64,000 nt of DNA from positions 1 through 64,000 of the forward strand of contig NZ_SPMY01000006.1 in the NCBI RefSeq assembly GCF_012939955.1, given 5' to 3'. The notes below the pieces were generated by a model that was not told the origin of the DNA, did not search any database, and was given only the letters and a program-made list of their open reading frames with translations. Positions within the stretch are counted from its first letter, which is position 1, and each line of letters opens with the position of its first letter. Source of the DNA: Candidatus Accumulibacter phosphatis. GTDB lineage: Bacteria; Pseudomonadota; Gammaproteobacteria; Burkholderiales; Rhodocyclaceae. Shown here piece after piece: positions 62,786-64,000 of the stretch. Position numbers and translations under genes: made by a program.

Positions 62786-64000
62786 ATGTCCGCCGCCCTG
62801 CCCCCCTATGCCGAACTTCACTGCTGCTCCAACTTTTCCTTCCTGCGCGGCGCCTCGCATCCGGAAGAACTGGTCGAGCAGGCGCAGGAACTCGGCTACA
62901 GTGCGCTGGCGATCACCGACGAAGCCTCGTTGGCCGGCGTCGTGCGAGCACATCGCGCAGCCAGTGCTCGCGGCCTGCAACTGATCATCGGTGCCGAATT
63001 TCGCCTCTGCAGTGAGCCAGGGAAAGACCTCAGACTGGTCCTGCTGGCACAGAACCGCGCCGGTTACGGCAATCTGTCGGCTCTGACCACCCTGGCGCGG
63101 CGACGCTCGCTCAAGGGCCAATACCGCCTCTACCGCGGCGACCTCGAAAGTCCCGGCGACTTTGCCGGCAGCAGCGGCGCCCTGCCGGACTGCCTGGCGC
63201 TGTGGATCCCGGACGCTGGCGCCGGGGTGGACGAGGGACGTTGGCTGGCGGCGCGCTTCCCAGCCCGTTCCTGGCTGGCCGTCGAACTGCATGCCGGGCC
63301 CGATGACGCGACACGCCTGGCGATGCTGCTCGAACTCGCCACGGCGAGCGGCCTGCCGGCAGTCGCCGCTGGCGACGTGCACATGCACCAGCGCGCGCGC
63401 CGCCCGCTGCAGGACACACTGACCGCGATCCGCCTGAAAAGCACGCTCTTTGCCGCCGGTCGCGCGCTCTTTGCCAATGGCGAGCGCCACCTGCGCAGCC
63501 GCCTGCGGCTGGCACGACTCTACCCGCCAGAACTGCTCACCGAAACCCTGAGCATCGCCGCACGCTGCAATTTCTCGCTCGCCGAACTGCGCTACGAATA
63601 CCCTGACGAAGTAGTGCCCGCCGGCCAGACAGCACCAGGCTTTCTGCGCGCGGAAGTCGAAAAAAGGCCTGCGCCGACGCTATCCCGACGGAGAAGCCGC
63701 CGCGGTGCGCGAACGCGTCGAGCACGAACTCGCACTGATCGCCGAACTCGCTTACGAAACCTACTTCCTGACCGTCTACGACCTAGTCAATTTTGCCCGC
63801 AGCCGGAATATCCTTTGCCAGGGACGCGGCTCGGCCGCCAACTCGGCAGTCTGTTATTGCCTGGGCATCACCGAAGTCGACCCGGCACGTTCGCGGCTGC
63901 TTTTCGAGCGCTTCATCTCCCGGGAACGCGGTGAACCGCCGGATATCGACGTCGATTTCGAACATCAGCGGCGTGAAGAAGTGATTCAGTACCTCTACCG
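62786..64000 (+). CDS. dnaE2: Error-prone DNA polymerase DnaE2 (partial, apparent frameshift)
   Basis: The N-terminal PHP domain is clear: [20 protein letters not shown], then [20 protein letters not shown] and [19 protein letters not shown]. At 63660-63665 a run of six As (AEVEK) should be five: with one base removed the frame reads [20 protein letters not shown] and goes on through [20 protein letters not shown] to the window end. It is cut by the window edge. DnaE2 (ImuC) does SOS-induced translesion synthesis; the usual imuA-imuB genes are not upstream. Confidence 0.92.

Overview
The window is GC-rich bacterial chromosome. The run rpsB-tsf-pyrH-frr-uppS-cdsA-dxr-rseP-bamA-skp-lpxD-fabZ-lpxA-lpxB-rnhB is the classic proteobacterial translation/envelope cluster. 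Together with the redox genes and the general look of the proteins, this suggests a betaproteobacterium, probably Rhodocyclales and perhaps Accumulibacter-like. The taxonomic call is inference; no database was searched.

Region by region. (1) 1-6140: a multi-hairpin intergenic repeat, a RecD2-type helicase, a small operon (FmdB-like, helical-repeat and HDOD proteins), a pRiA4b-ORF3-like protein and 3-methyladenine glycosylase I. (2) 6139-7407: gene debris (frameshifted HipA-like kinase, transposase and response-regulator scraps). (3) 7616-31213: a one-strand, tightly packed extracellular contractile injection system (eCIS). It has an AAA+ ATPase, DUF4255 terminator, sheath, two tube paralogues, zinc-ribbon and DUF6760 proteins, a 721-aa repeat protein with a near-perfect 654-bp internal duplication, CIS-tube and LysM proteins, a split spike/hub, PAAR, gp25, two baseplate J-like proteins, a gpI-like protein, a fibre ending in about 14 beta-propeller repeats, and a 1148-aa cargo with two DUF4157 domains and several hydrolase-like domains. 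There is no capsid, portal or terminase, so it is not a prophage. (4) 31214-32372: more debris (transposase tail, serine-recombinase tail, a 210-bp element with inverted-repeat ends). (5) 32373-36850: a redox cluster (membrane flavin/2Fe-2S reductase, small membrane protein, 8-haem cytochrome c) and a cation diffusion facilitator. (6) 37113-39560: a ParE/RelE-Phd toxin-antitoxin pair with a readable promoter, and a dead IS1634-like transposase cut off by another copy of the hairpin repeat. (7) 39903-55287: tRNA-Ser and the housekeeping cluster, all on the minus strand. (8) 55643-62718: map, glnD and an HPr-rel-A type peptide cluster. (9) 62786-end: dnaE2, with a LexA box immediately before its start codon.

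The eCIS genes form a nearly self-sufficient kit: tube inside sheath, a PAAR-tipped spike, a baseplate, a receptor-binding fibre, an ATPase/terminator pair and a probable lumen-loaded or tip-loaded effector. Debris on both sides suggests the block arrived by transfer.

Three cautions. bamA, rpsB and dnaE2 each carry a +1 change in an A/T homopolymer, which looks like sequencing error. The near-identical 654-bp duplication could also be an assembly effect. The hairpin repeat occurs at least five times, and in two places it fills the gap between co-directional genes, once supplying a stop codon on one side and a start codon on the other.
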